A DNA stretch of 64,000 bases from JAJDXO01 sp965213765 (GTDB lineage Bacteria > Pseudomonadota > Alphaproteobacteria > Rhodospirillales > UBA2165). The stretch lies in the NCBI GenBank assembly GCA_965213765.1, contig OZ243926.1, forward strand, positions 3,720,001 to 3,784,000, read 5' to 3'. The position numbers were made by a program, and so were the translations under genes. Positions 1 to 8,006 of the stretch are shown here, piece after piece (positions within the stretch are counted from its first letter, which is position 1; each line of letters begins with the position of its first letter). Under the pieces are notes generated by a model that was not told the origin of the DNA, made no database searches, and saw only the letters and a list, made by a program, of their open reading frames with translations.

Positions 1-554
1 AAGGGAATTCGATGCACGTTCAACGTCAATGCGACCATGCAGTAGTATCCAACTAAGGCCGTGAGTTCGACGACACCACCTTCGTCCCAACGGTTTCGAA
101 CAGCCGCATATGGGGCGTCATCGACGGCCCCCGTCCGAAGCATTTGACCGACGAACGCGTGAACCTCTTTGTCTTCGTCGTTTTCGAAATCGGGGACAAT
201 GCCGTTTCGGATGGCGTCGACGGTCTCGTCTTCCAGCCCAGCCTCTTTTGCGGCACGGCGATGGATCGTCCATTCGAGTTGGCTGTTCCAGTGGCGCGCC
301 GTGATTAAAATCGCGAGTTCACTGAGGCGGTTGGGAAGCCGTGTGGTGAACCGAAGCGTTTCGCCTAAGTGGCTCCAGCGTTCGGCGAGACTGGGATTGT
401 GAAGCGCCGCTCTCAGCGGACCGACGAGCTCACCGCGACGTCCCTTCACGATCTGATCGAACACCCGCTGTTGATCGGCGTCCATTCCATCCTTGTCGGG
501 AAGCGATATCCGCACTCCCATCGTACCGTTGATCTTGTTCTCGGTGATTTCCAT
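1..554 (-). CDS. Carboxymuconolactone decarboxylase family protein (partial, runs off left edge)
   Basis: An open frame starts at ATG 554 (reverse strand) and stays open for 184 codons to the window edge. The translation begins MEITENKINGTMGVR and contains LPNRLSELAILITARHWNSQ and an 'EWTIHRRAAKEAGL' segment, the hallmark of the AhpD/carboxymuconolactone-decarboxylase fold, where a helix with acidic and His residues lines the active site. The C-terminal part (GVVELTALVGYYCMVALTLN) also fits the family. The ATG overlaps the CoA-transferase stop codon (TAATG), so the two are probably translationally coupled. Family members decarboxylate 4-carboxymuconolactone or act as hydroperoxidases; the CxxC of AhpD-type peroxidases is not visible, favouring a decarboxylase-like or unassigned role in this catabolic operon. 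The true C-terminus is outside the window. Confidence 0.85.
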   Translation of the reverse strand, partial: MEITENKINGTMGVRISLPDKDGMDADQQRVFDQIVKGRRGELVGPLRAALHNPSLAERWSHLGETLRFTTRLPNRLSELAILITARHWNSQLEWTIHRRAAKEAGLEDETVDAIRNGIVPDFENDEDKEVHAFVGQMLRTGAVDDAPYAAVRNRWDEGGVVELTALVGYYCMVALTLNVHRIP

Positions 555-1750
555 TACTGCCCACCTTTCTTATTCAGTCCGAGTTCCGTCAAAATTTCTT
601 CCGTATGCTCACCCAACAACGGGGGTGCGCGATCAAATTCCAGCGGCGCATTTTCAAACACCATGGGGCTGACGACCTGGGGCACGTCATCAGCGAGCGG
701 GTTCTTAAGTTGCCGCAATATCTTCCGATGTTTGATTTGTTCTTCCGCGAATACCATGGGAACCGTATTGATTGGACCGGAGGGCACCTTCGCCTCGCCC
801 AAGGCCGCCAACCAGTGGGACAGTGGTTTCGCCGAGAGGCGTTCCGTAATCATGGGGTGAAGCAGGTCGAGATGCTGAATTCGGGCTTCATTGGTGATGA
901 ACCGCTCGTCGTCGGCCCATTCGGGCATCTCCAGGGCGACCGCGAACCGGCGAAATTGATCGTCGTTACCCACGGCAATGACTATGTGCCCATCCGCCGT
1001 GGCGAAGACATCTTGGGGTTGGATGTTCGGGTGCTTGTTTCCCTGCCGTTGCGGCACACGCCCGGAGACGAGATGGTTCATCGCCTGGTTTGCTAGCATG
1101 GCTGCGGATACGTCGAGCATTGCCATGTCGATATATTCTCCCTCGCCGGTCACCTCCCGGTTCGCAAGGGCAGCCAAGACGGCGACAGCCGTGTACATCC
1201 CGGTCATCAAATCGATGATCGGCACACCAACCTTCTGCGGGCCGCCGCCGGGGACGCCATCCGGTGCTCCGGTGATGCTCATGAGACCGCCCATGGCCTG
1301 GATCATGAAATCGTAGGCGGCTTCGTCCTTGCGCGGTCCGGTTTTCCCAAACCCCGTGATCGATGCGTAGATGATGGACGGGTTCACCAGCTTCAGGTGC
1401 TCATAGTCCAATCCGAACTTGCCCAGAGTACCGGTCTTGAAATTTTCGACGACGATATCCGATGATCGTGCGATTTCGCGAATGACCTCCTGGCCCTCCG
1501 CCGATGAGAGGTCGACCTCAACGGATCGTTTGCCGCGGTTGACAGAGAGGAAGTAACCGGATTCCTGCGTCGGTTGCCGGTCGTTGCCCGTCAACCACGG
1601 CGGTCCCCATTGGCGGGTATCGTCACCAACGCCTGTCCTCTCAATCTTGATAACGTCGGCGCCGAGATCAGCGAGGATCTGTGTCGCCCAAGGACCGGCC
1701 ATGATTCGGCTCAAATCCAATACGCGGACGTGGGAGAGGGGGCCAGGCAT
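554..1750 (-). CDS. Class III CoA-transferase (CaiB/BaiF family)
   Basis: A 398-aa protein starting MPGPLSHVRVLDLSRIMAGP, the canonical N-terminus of formyl-CoA/carnitine-type CoA-transferases. The family transfers CoA between carboxylic acids through a glutamyl/aspartyl-CoA thioester. The catalytic Asp is visible at about residue 180 in GVPIIDLMTG, and the VNRGKRSVEVDL and 'ENFKTGTL' blocks are typical. I chose ATG 1750 rather than the longer frame to 1873 because homology begins there and a GAGGAGGA ribosome-binding site lies just upstream. Length matches the family (380-420 aa). It sits between a frameshifted hydrolase and the CMD gene in an operon with a TTT transporter, so it probably activates an imported carboxylate as its CoA thioester; the substrate is not deducible. 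Confidence 0.93.
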   Translation of the reverse strand: MPGPLSHVRVLDLSRIMAGPWATQILADLGADVIKIERTGVGDDTRQWGPPWLTGNDRQPTQESGYFLSVNRGKRSVEVDLSSAEGQEVIREIARSSDIVVENFKTGTLGKFGLDYEHLKLVNPSIIYASITGFGKTGPRKDEAAYDFMIQAMGGLMSITGAPDGVPGGGPQKVGVPIIDLMTGMYTAVAVLAALANREVTGEGEYIDMAMLDVSAAMLANQAMNHLVSGRVPQRQGNKHPNIQPQDVFATADGHIVIAVGNDDQFRRFAVALEMPEWADDERFITNEARIQHLDLLHPMITERLSAKPLSHWLAALGEAKVPSGPINTVPMVFAEEQIKHRKILRQLKNPLADDVPQVVSPMVFENAPLEFDRAPPLLGEHTEEILTELGLNKKGGQ

Positions 1751-1763
1751 TATCCTATCCTCC

Positions 1764-2563
1764 TCAACTCGCCGCCCGGCTTTCCACGGCGTTCCAAAGA
1801 ACTGCGTTGAAGGCTTCGGGCTGTTCAAAGTTTGGAATATGTCCGGCGCTCGCGATCGAATGGAAAGAAGCATCCGGCTGATGGGCTTTCAAAGTCTCCA
1901 TGGCGGCGGGGATTGCCCCGTCGTCGGCACCGGCAATCAACGTAATGGGCACGTCCAGGGATGCGAAGGCGTCAACACAATCGTAATCCTTGAGGGCATT
2001 GGCGCAGGCGGTGAACCCGGCCAATGGCGTCGCGGCGATCATGTCTCGAAGGCGGTGGCCCACTTCCGAGGCGGCGACAGCGGGTTGCAGCCATCGCTGA
2101 ACTGTCTCTTCGGCCAACGCGGTCATGCCGTTCGCTTCAGCGAACTCAATCCGTTCGGTCCAAGCGGTTTTGCCGGTAGGCGCCGTCTTCGCCATGCCGT
2201 CGGAAAGGATGAGGTGGTTGACCCGGGGCTTCATACGCGTTGCCGCAAGAATGCCCGTCGGCACACCATGGACAAACCGACATAGGAAAACGTCTCGATG
2301 CCGATCTCATCCACAAGCTCGATCAAATCGTCAGCAAGTTGCGGAATGGTCGCGATGCTCGCGGGCACATCGGAATTGCCGTGACCGCGTTGATCATAAC
2401 GAAGGATGGACCAGTCACCGGATAAGGCGTCGACCTGCCTGTTCCAGATGGAGAGGCTCGTCATCAACGAGTTGGAAAATACGATCCAACCTCGGCTACC
2501 GGTTTCCGGTTCGTCTATGCGGTAGTTCAGCCGCGAGCCATCTTGGAGCGTCAACGTTGGCAT
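1764..2563 (-). pseudogene. Alpha/beta hydrolase, 3-oxoadipate enol-lactonase-like, frameshifted
   Basis: Two frames together make one hydrolase of about 266 aa. The first half, from ATG 2563 (MPTLTLQDGSRLNYRIDEP), runs through LRYDQRGHGNSD to the nucleophile elbow VGLSM near 2275 and then ends in 14 unrelated residues. The other frame resumes immediately with VPTGILAATRMKPRVNHLIL and continues through the acid (AGADDGAIP) and His (ASAGHIPNFEQPEAFN) motifs to the stop at 1764. Inserting one base after the elbow Met would restore GLSMG-V-P-TG. Layout matches PcaD-type enol-lactonases. It starts 1 nt downstream of the enoyl-CoA hydratase stop, so it is part of the operon. It is either a recent pseudogene or a sequencing/assembly indel. 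Confidence 0.85.
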
Positions 2564-2564
2564 G

Positions 2565-3326
2565 TCAGGTTCCTGTCCACTCTGGCTTTCGTTTTTCGAC
2601 CACGGCGCGCACCGCTTCGCGGGCGTCATCCGTGGTCATGAGTGACGTGGAATAACTTTGCTCGAGTTGGTAACCGACCTCCGTCTCCAAAAACTCAACC
2701 TTGTTCAGCGCTTCCTTCGCCATGCGCAACCCGATGGGGGCTTTGGAGGCAATCTCTTCGGCAAGCGCCATCGCCGTTTCCATGAGCCTGTCCATCTCGA
2801 CAACCTCTTGGACAAAGCCGAACCGATAGGCCTCTTCGGCGTCGATGGAGGTTCCCGTGAAGTACATGCGCCGAAGGATGCCTTGCGGGAAATGACGCAT
2901 CATGTGTGACGCGCCGCCACATCGCCCCACATTGATCTCAGGCGTACCGAACGTGGCGTGGCTTGCGGCAATGCGGATATCGGCGCATGAGGCAAGAACG
3001 GCCCCAGCGCCCAGCGCAGGCCCGTTTACGGCGGCGATAACGGGCACAGGGGCGTTGCGAAGGGCCTGGAAACAAGCCCGCACGATCTTTGCCCGACCCG
3101 GATCATCTTCAAGTTTTGCGGAGACAAACTCATTGAGATCCAAGCCGGCGCAGAAGGCACGTTCGCCGACACCCGTGAAGACAATGCAGTTAATTCCCTG
3201 CCAAGTCCCGCAGTCGGTAAATACCGCGCCGATTTCGGCGTAATCCGCCAAGGTAATGGCATTCACAGGCGGCACATCGATGATGACTGTCGCCACGCGA
3301 TCGCCTTTCTCAACCTTAACGCCCAT
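2565..3326 (-). CDS. Enoyl-CoA hydratase/isomerase (crotonase superfamily)
   Basis: A 253-aa protein of normal crotonase length. Visible motifs: VIIDVPPVNAITLADY at the N-terminus, the first oxyanion-hole segment AFCAGLDLNEF, the second one GPALGAGAVLASCADIRIA, and FGTPEINVGRCGGASHMMRH, which carries one candidate catalytic Glu (PEI). The second catalytic Glu position of classical enoyl-CoA hydratases is not obvious, so the reaction could be hydration, isomerisation, hydrolysis or decarboxylation of an acyl-CoA. It lies in the same operon as a CoA-transferase, which fits a CoA-dependent degradation pathway for an imported organic acid. Cytoplasmic; no membrane segments. Confidence 0.92.
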   Translation of the reverse strand: MGVKVEKGDRVATVIIDVPPVNAITLADYAEIGAVFTDCGTWQGINCIVFTGVGERAFCAGLDLNEFVSAKLEDDPGRAKIVRACFQALRNAPVPVIAAVNGPALGAGAVLASCADIRIAASHATFGTPEINVGRCGGASHMMRHFPQGILRRMYFTGTSIDAEEAYRFGFVQEVVEMDRLMETAMALAEEIASKAPIGLRMAKEALNKVEFLETEVGYQLEQSYSTSLMTTDDAREAVRAVVEKRKPEWTGT

Positions 3327-3400
3327 TCATCAATCTCCGTTCTTTCAAATACGTAGTACATGCGTGCATTCGGGTTCCCCAGCGGCGCGTCAAATGACTT

Positions 3401-4180
3401 TCAATCTGCCAGGGTTGCGTCAAACTCCGACAGAAGTTTCGCAACAATCTCCGGTCGTTCGTAGGGCAACGCGTGACTGGCCCGTTCGATAACCCGAACC
3501 GTGACCCGATCGCCGAATTCCTTCGACAATTCGTCGTGTTGCGCCGGGGGCCGGAACGGATCTTCACTGCCGATCAAATCCAGGATTCTCGCGTTCCCGC
3601 CGGACCACCATTGTTCACGCGGCGTGCGCTTGCGGGCCTGACGTTGGGCGACCAGGAAATCCCTATTCCAACCCTTCAGCCAAGTGGTTGGATCGTTGCC
3701 GACGGCAAAGAAGCCGGTTCGCAATGCATCGAGGCGTTCTTGCTTGGAGGCACCGGGAAGCGACAGTTTGTCAATGACGGCGCTCAACTCGGCCGGCACC
3801 CTCTCCGCGCCAGCGGCGAGCATCGCGAGGCCACGCACGACATCGGGGGACCCGGCGCCGATGGCCCGGGTGGTGATGCTCCCGAATGCATGCCCCGCAA
3901 ACAGGGCGGTGTCCGCCTCCTCTCTCACAACCGTGACGACATCGTTGGCCAGGGTGAGCAGGTCGACAGTATCAAGTGCACCTGTGCTGCCATTGACGCC
4001 TCGCGGTTCAGGCAACAGCACTTGATGTCCGCGATCGACGAGACAGCGGGCCAGATCCTCAAAATCTTCGCAGCCACGGCCTACGGAAGGCAGCAGGCAA
4101 ATCGTCGATCCATTGCCGGCGCGGCGATAGACAATACTCGAAGTGCCTGTTTCTGCGGTCCGTGCTTCGAATATCTTCAC
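3401..4180 (-). CDS. Alpha/beta hydrolase fold protein with Ala at the nucleophile position
   Basis: A 259-aa alpha/beta hydrolase. The strand-turn segments CLLPSVGRGCEDFEDLA and LLPEPRGVNGSTG precede the nucleophile elbow, which reads GHAFGS instead of the expected GHSxGG; the codon is GCA, so a Ser-to-Ala change is encoded. The acid region (LIGSEDPFRPP) and catalytic-type His (ERASHALPYERPEIV) are present. A protein with this triad should lack ordinary esterase activity; it might be a lyase-type or pseudoenzyme member. Its ATG overlaps the tctA stop by 4 nt, and about 74 nt separate it from the next gene (enoyl-CoA hydratase). Confidence 0.88.
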   Translation of the reverse strand: MKIFEARTAETGTSSIVYRRAGNGSTICLLPSVGRGCEDFEDLARCLVDRGHQVLLPEPRGVNGSTGALDTVDLLTLANDVVTVVREEADTALFAGHAFGSITTRAIGAGSPDVVRGLAMLAAGAERVPAELSAVIDKLSLPGASKQERLDALRTGFFAVGNDPTTWLKGWNRDFLVAQRQARKRTPREQWWSGGNARILDLIGSEDPFRPPAQHDELSKEFGDRVTVRVIERASHALPYERPEIVAKLLSEFDATLAD

Positions 4181-5721
4181 TTCCCCCAGTTCGACACAGA
4201 GGTCGCTGTGTCGTCAGAAGCCTCCGTGCCCTTGCGACGTTTCGGCCCGAGGTAAATCACGGAGAGTACGGACAAAGCCAAAAGGACCAGGGCGATGGGA
4301 TGGTCGAGGACGGCCATCAACTGGTTCTCGGTAATCAGGCGTGTCTTCAGGATCGCCGATTCCAACTGCGGCGTCAGGATGAAGGCGACGATAAAGGCGA
4401 CAATTGAGTAACCGAAGTAGCGCATAAGATAGCCGACGAGCGCCATGCCTATCATCACGAAGACACCAAAGATCCCGCCAGCCGCCACGTAGGACCCGGT
4501 CAGGCAAAGCAGCATCGCGGCCGGATAGACCACGGAACCCGGCGCGGAAACGATAAGTGCCCAGAACCGCATGCCGATCTGACCAACGCCCAGGTTGCAG
4601 AAGTTAGCAATCAGCATGGCACCGAACATGCCGTAAATCAGGCGGCCCTGCTCCTCAAAGAGTAAGGGGCCGGGCTGCACGCCGTGGATCATGAAGGCCG
4701 ACACAAGAAGGGCCGCAGCGATGTTTCCGGGAATGCCGAGGGTCAGCAGGGGAATCAGGTTGGCGCCAACCACGGCACTGTTCGCCGTTTCCGTTGCGGC
4801 AATCCCGCGGGGATCACCGGTGCCGAACTTTTCGGGATCTTTCGCGGCCTGCTTGGTGACGGAGTAACTCAAAAATCCTGCCGTCGTTGAGCCAAGACCC
4901 GGAATAGCGCCAATCAACGTTCCCAGGACAAACGCCCGCACGGCAACGTACTTGTTCGCCAGCAATTCGGACAATGTAACCGTTCGGTCCTCTTTCTTGC
5001 CGCCGCTGACCTTGATCGCAGACGTGGATTGGACATCTTTTCGGGCGTCGATGATTTCATACAGCACTTCGCTCATGGCAAGTGCGCCGATGCTGAGTGC
5101 CGTCAGATGCAATCCGTCGTAGAGCTCCAGCATGCCGAAGGTGAACCGGGGCGAAGCGGAGCCCGGGTCTAATCCTACTGAAGCAAGGAGGAAACCGAAT
5201 GCGGCTGCAGTCAGCCCCTTGATCATGGAGTTGCCTACGAGACCGCTGATCACCGTGAATGCCAAGATCATCAGCGCCAGGATTTCGACCGGTCCCATCT
5301 TTAAGGCGACGATAGCCAACGGAGCCGAAATCAGGATCAAGACGATGTCGCTCGAGAGGTCACCAAAAAAGGAATAATAGAGGCCGTATTTCATGGCCTT
5401 CATGGGTTTGCCATTCTTGGCCATGGGGTGACCGTCGAGTGCTGTCGCAGCCGACTCCGGTGTTCCTGGTACGTTCAAAAGAATGGAGGGAACCGCACCG
5501 CCAACCGTACCGCCTTTGTTGACACTAATCAGAAACGAAATCGCAGTCAGCGGATCCAGAGCGAAAGTGAGTGGTACGGCGATCGCCAAGGCCATGATGA
5601 TGCTCAGGCCAGGTGTGGCGCCCACCAACTGTCCAATCGCCACACCGGCGATGATGTAGAGAATGTTGGTTAAAGTGAAGGCATCCAACAATCCGGCGGA
5701 GATGATACTGAAGTCGAACAC
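4177..5721 (-). CDS. tctA: Tripartite tricarboxylate transporter, large permease TctA
   Basis: A 514-aa polytopic membrane protein beginning MFDFSIISAGLLDAFTLTNI, with the TctA signatures GVAIGQLVGATPGLSIIMAL, SVNKGGTVGGAVPSILLNVP and LGTLIGAIPGLGSTTAGFLS. About 11-12 hydrophobic segments are evident. TctA is the large permease of the sodium-driven, binding-protein-dependent TTT family, which imports citrate, tricarballylate, terephthalate or similar carboxylates. It follows tctB by 37 nt and overlaps the hydrolase by 4 nt, consistent with one operon supplying substrate to the CoA-transferase/crotonase genes downstream. Confidence 0.97.
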   Translation of the reverse strand: MFDFSIISAGLLDAFTLTNILYIIAGVAIGQLVGATPGLSIIMALAIAVPLTFALDPLTAISFLISVNKGGTVGGAVPSILLNVPGTPESAATALDGHPMAKNGKPMKAMKYGLYYSFFGDLSSDIVLILISAPLAIVALKMGPVEILALMILAFTVISGLVGNSMIKGLTAAAFGFLLASVGLDPGSASPRFTFGMLELYDGLHLTALSIGALAMSEVLYEIIDARKDVQSTSAIKVSGGKKEDRTVTLSELLANKYVAVRAFVLGTLIGAIPGLGSTTAGFLSYSVTKQAAKDPEKFGTGDPRGIAATETANSAVVGANLIPLLTLGIPGNIAAALLVSAFMIHGVQPGPLLFEEQGRLIYGMFGAMLIANFCNLGVGQIGMRFWALIVSAPGSVVYPAAMLLCLTGSYVAAGGIFGVFVMIGMALVGYLMRYFGYSIVAFIVAFILTPQLESAILKTRLITENQLMAVLDHPIALVLLALSVLSVIYLGPKRRKGTEASDDTATSVSNWGK

Positions 5722-5758
5722 ACTTACCTCTTTGCGCCCACCGATGGGTATTGCCTTT

Positions 5759-6181
5759 TTAGGGCAGGGGTCGCTTCAAGACCTCTTCAAAAACGAACCA
5801 AGCGAATGCCGGAAGTCCGCAAACCGTCACAACGATCCATAGGGGCCGCCGCTCGAACACGACGAGGATGGCTGCGGCCATAAGCAACATCATGGACGGC
5901 ATGAAGCCAATGATGGGCATGACGAACGTCGCGGCGGACATTAACGTGATCAGCAGCGCCAAGCGCGCCAATTCCCGCCAACTTGGCACGTCGCCGCCGG
6001 CGCGGGCGAAGACGACTTGAAGCACGCCCAGGACGAGCAACATCGATCCGGCGATCCGCGGGAACAGGGATGGGTCGCGAACACCTGTCGCCTCGCCCTC
6101 GACGAAATTCGGGATGAGATATACCAGCAGGAAGGCGCCGCCCAGGGCGACGGCGCCTCCCAAAGTGCGGTCCAAGGTCAT
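5759..6181 (-). CDS. tctB: Tripartite tricarboxylate transporter, small permease TctB
   Basis: A 140-aa protein with four hydrophobic stretches (GGAVALGGAFLLVYLIP; GSMLLVLGVLQVVF; a long central segment 80-115; VVTVCGLPAFAWFVFEEVL). The pattern GVRDPSLFPRIAGSMLL is the usual loop of TctB proteins. TctB is the small membrane subunit partnering TctA. The ATG overlaps the tctC stop by one base (TAATG), and tctA follows, giving the canonical tctC-tctB-tctA order. Confidence 0.93.
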   Translation of the reverse strand: MTLDRTLGGAVALGGAFLLVYLIPNFVEGEATGVRDPSLFPRIAGSMLLVLGVLQVVFARAGGDVPSWRELARLALLITLMSAATFVMPIIGFMPSMMLLMAAAILVVFERRPLWIVVTVCGLPAFAWFVFEEVLKRPLP

Positions 6182-7137
6182 TACTTGCTCAGGTTCTCTT
6201 TGTAGAACGCCGACATCTTCTTAAGGAACGCCTCGGTACCGCCGACACCGAGATTTGACGCTTCGGTCTCAAGTTTGTTCATCAGTTGGGTATAACTCTT
6301 CGAACTGGTCGCTTCGGCGACCGCCTCGGAAAGACATTTTTGAATGGCGTCCGGCGTGCTCTTGGACACGAATAAAATGATATGTCCATCGATTGCCAGA
6401 TTTACACCATGCTCAACGAGGGTCTTCACATTCGGTGCGTAAGCAGCCCGCTTGCTCGTTAGCGTCGCAAGCTGGACCATCTTGCCGGCACGAATTTGCG
6501 GCACGTGTTTGGCACCTTGCACGGTGGCGTCGACATGTCCACCCAGCGCATCCTTCATGGCCCGCGAAGACCCCTTGGTGGGAACGGGGACGAGATCCAC
6601 GCCATAATGGCTGGCGATGGTTTTCACCGCGATTTCGTATGAGATCGAACCGACCGAAACCGTCGCGCGGCCCTTCTTCTTGGTGTACGCCACGAACTCC
6701 TCGAGGCTGGCGAAGGGTTTCTCCGTCAATGCTACCAGACCGTAATTCAGGAGCATACCAGTCCCTAGGTATTTGAAATCCGCGTAGGTGTATTTGGTGT
6801 CTTTGGATTTGTAGGGTTGAATGGCGAGTGTTGTGCTGGTGCCGGCACCGATGAGCTGACCATTGCCGGGCGCGCCCATCACACCGGTTGCCATGACGCC
6901 GCCGCTGGCGCCGGGCTTGTTCTGAACGACGACGGTCCAGCCTTGTTGCTTTTCGATTTCTGCGGCAATTTTCCGCGCGACCGTGTCCGTTCCGCCACCT
7001 GCAGAGTAACCAACCTGCATGGTAACGGGCCCGTTTGGGTACCCGGAAGGGCATGTGGCGGCGTTGGTCATGGTCGGCACGGCAACGGTAAACGCCGAAC
7101 ACGACAAGATCGCGAATGCTGATTTCCAATAGTGCAT
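6181..7137 (-). CDS. tctC: Tripartite tricarboxylate transporter substrate-binding protein TctC (Bug family)
   Basis: A 318-aa periplasmic binding protein. A Sec signal peptide (MHYWKSAFAILSCSAFTVAV... cleavage after TNA, about residue 26) is followed by Bug-family motifs: VGYSAGGGTDTVARKIA, VVVQNKPGASGGVMATGVM and PVPTKGSSRAMKDALGGHVD. An AGGAGG ribosome-binding site lies 6 nt before ATG 7137. It is the extracytoplasmic receptor that delivers a carboxylate ligand to TctAB. A 14-bp palindrome sits 20 nt upstream of the start, marking a probable operator. The ligand cannot be predicted because Bug proteins vary widely. Confidence 0.95.
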   Translation of the reverse strand: MHYWKSAFAILSCSAFTVAVPTMTNAATCPSGYPNGPVTMQVGYSAGGGTDTVARKIAAEIEKQQGWTVVVQNKPGASGGVMATGVMGAPGNGQLIGAGTSTTLAIQPYKSKDTKYTYADFKYLGTGMLLNYGLVALTEKPFASLEEFVAYTKKKGRATVSVGSISYEIAVKTIASHYGVDLVPVPTKGSSRAMKDALGGHVDATVQGAKHVPQIRAGKMVQLATLTSKRAAYAPNVKTLVEHGVNLAIDGHIILFVSKSTPDAIQKCLSEAVAEATSSKSYTQLMNKLETEASNLGVGGTEAFLKKMSAFYKENLSK

Positions 7138-7156
7138 TGAGGCCTCCTATAAGTTA

Positions 7157-7170
7157 ATAAGCTAGCTTAT
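7157..7170. promoter_or_regulatory. Perfect 14-bp palindrome upstream of tctC (putative operator)
   Basis: ATAAGCTAGCTTAT is a perfect inverted repeat, 20-33 bp upstream of the tctC start in the GST-tctC gap. A related site (TAAAACTAGCTTTT, 10 of 14 matching, sharing CTAGCTT) lies upstream of the GST gene. The pairing suggests a dimeric regulator controlling both; the regulator gene is not in view. Confidence 0.5.
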
Positions 7171-7224
7171 ACATTTTTATTAAGGTGCTACGCAACGTTA
7201 ATTAGACACGAAATGGTGTCGTCA

Positions 7225-7836
7225 TCATGTGCTTGGTGTCGTCGCCACCATCGAAGGCCGGGCTGCGAAAACCTCATGCCAAGCAGTCAGATGGGGACAT
7301 TCAGGTCGCCAGGGGTCTTCCGGGAAACGAAAATCGAGATACGAGAGCGCACAACCGATGACAATATGCCCAATGTCTACAGGTGCCGCCTCCAGTGATT
7401 TGGCCTCTTGTTCCAATGCCCCTAAGGTGGCGGTCGTCTTCTTCGCAAAACCCACCAAGAGATCCTGCGAACGCTGTTCCTCAGCTCGGTTCCGTTCGTT
7501 CCGGTAAAGCAGGAGAAAATCAAGGAGCCCATTGCCACAAGCTTGGCGGCGTAGTGTCGCAAACCGTCGGTCTGGGTCTTGGGGGAACAGAATGCTGCGG
7601 CCATCCAAGTGATCGAGGTATTCGCAGATGACACTTGAATCGTAGAGTGCGGTGTCGTCGTCAAGAACCATTGTCGGCAGCTTGCTCAGCGGATTGAATG
7701 TCATCAAATCAGTGTTTGGCTTGGTCATGGCGACAAGGGTGTCGACGAGTTCTATCCGATCGACAAGGCTCAACTCATAAGCGGCAACCACAACTTTCCG
7801 GGCAAACGGTGACCGCGAAGACCAATGAAGTTTCAT
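7225..7836 (-). CDS. Glutathione S-transferase family protein
   Basis: A 203-aa two-domain GST. The N-terminal thioredoxin-like domain starts MKLHWSSRSPFARKVVVAAY, with the SPFARK motif at the usual catalytic Ser position, followed by NPLSKLPTMVLDDD (cis-Pro after Leu) and LYDSSVICEYLDHL, the glutathione gamma-glutamyl-binding motif. The all-helical C-terminal domain includes IGCALSYLDFRFP. It is the first gene of the catabolic cluster, 88 nt before tctC on the same strand, and carries a related operator-like palindrome upstream. GSTs in such clusters act as maleyl-pyruvate-type isomerases, dehalogenases or detoxifying enzymes; the role here is an inference only. Confidence 0.92.
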   Translation of the reverse strand: MKLHWSSRSPFARKVVVAAYELSLVDRIELVDTLVAMTKPNTDLMTFNPLSKLPTMVLDDDTALYDSSVICEYLDHLDGRSILFPQDPDRRFATLRRQACGNGLLDFLLLYRNERNRAEEQRSQDLLVGFAKKTTATLGALEQEAKSLEAAPVDIGHIVIGCALSYLDFRFPEDPWRPECPHLTAWHEVFAARPSMVATTPST

Positions 7837-7890
7837 GTTTCCTCCGAGGAAAAAGCGCGGGATGACAATACTTCATAATGTAAAAAGTGA

Positions 7891-7904
7891 TAAAACTAGC
7901 TTTT
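7891..7904. promoter_or_regulatory. Operator-like site upstream of the GST gene
   Basis: TAAAACTAGCTTTT, an imperfect inverted repeat 55-68 bp upstream of the GST start, shares its CTAGCTT core with the perfect palindrome before tctC. It lies in an A+T-rich stretch (7860-7920) that would suit a promoter. The rest of 7837-8006 shows no gene. Confidence 0.4.
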
Positions 7905-8006
7905 CAAGAAAAAGCTTCGGCTTCATTTTCGTGTGTGCATCTAGATTCCGATTTGGGTCAGGAAGCGACCTAGAGAAGTGTCACCGTCAATGGTCGCTTT
8001 GTAGGT

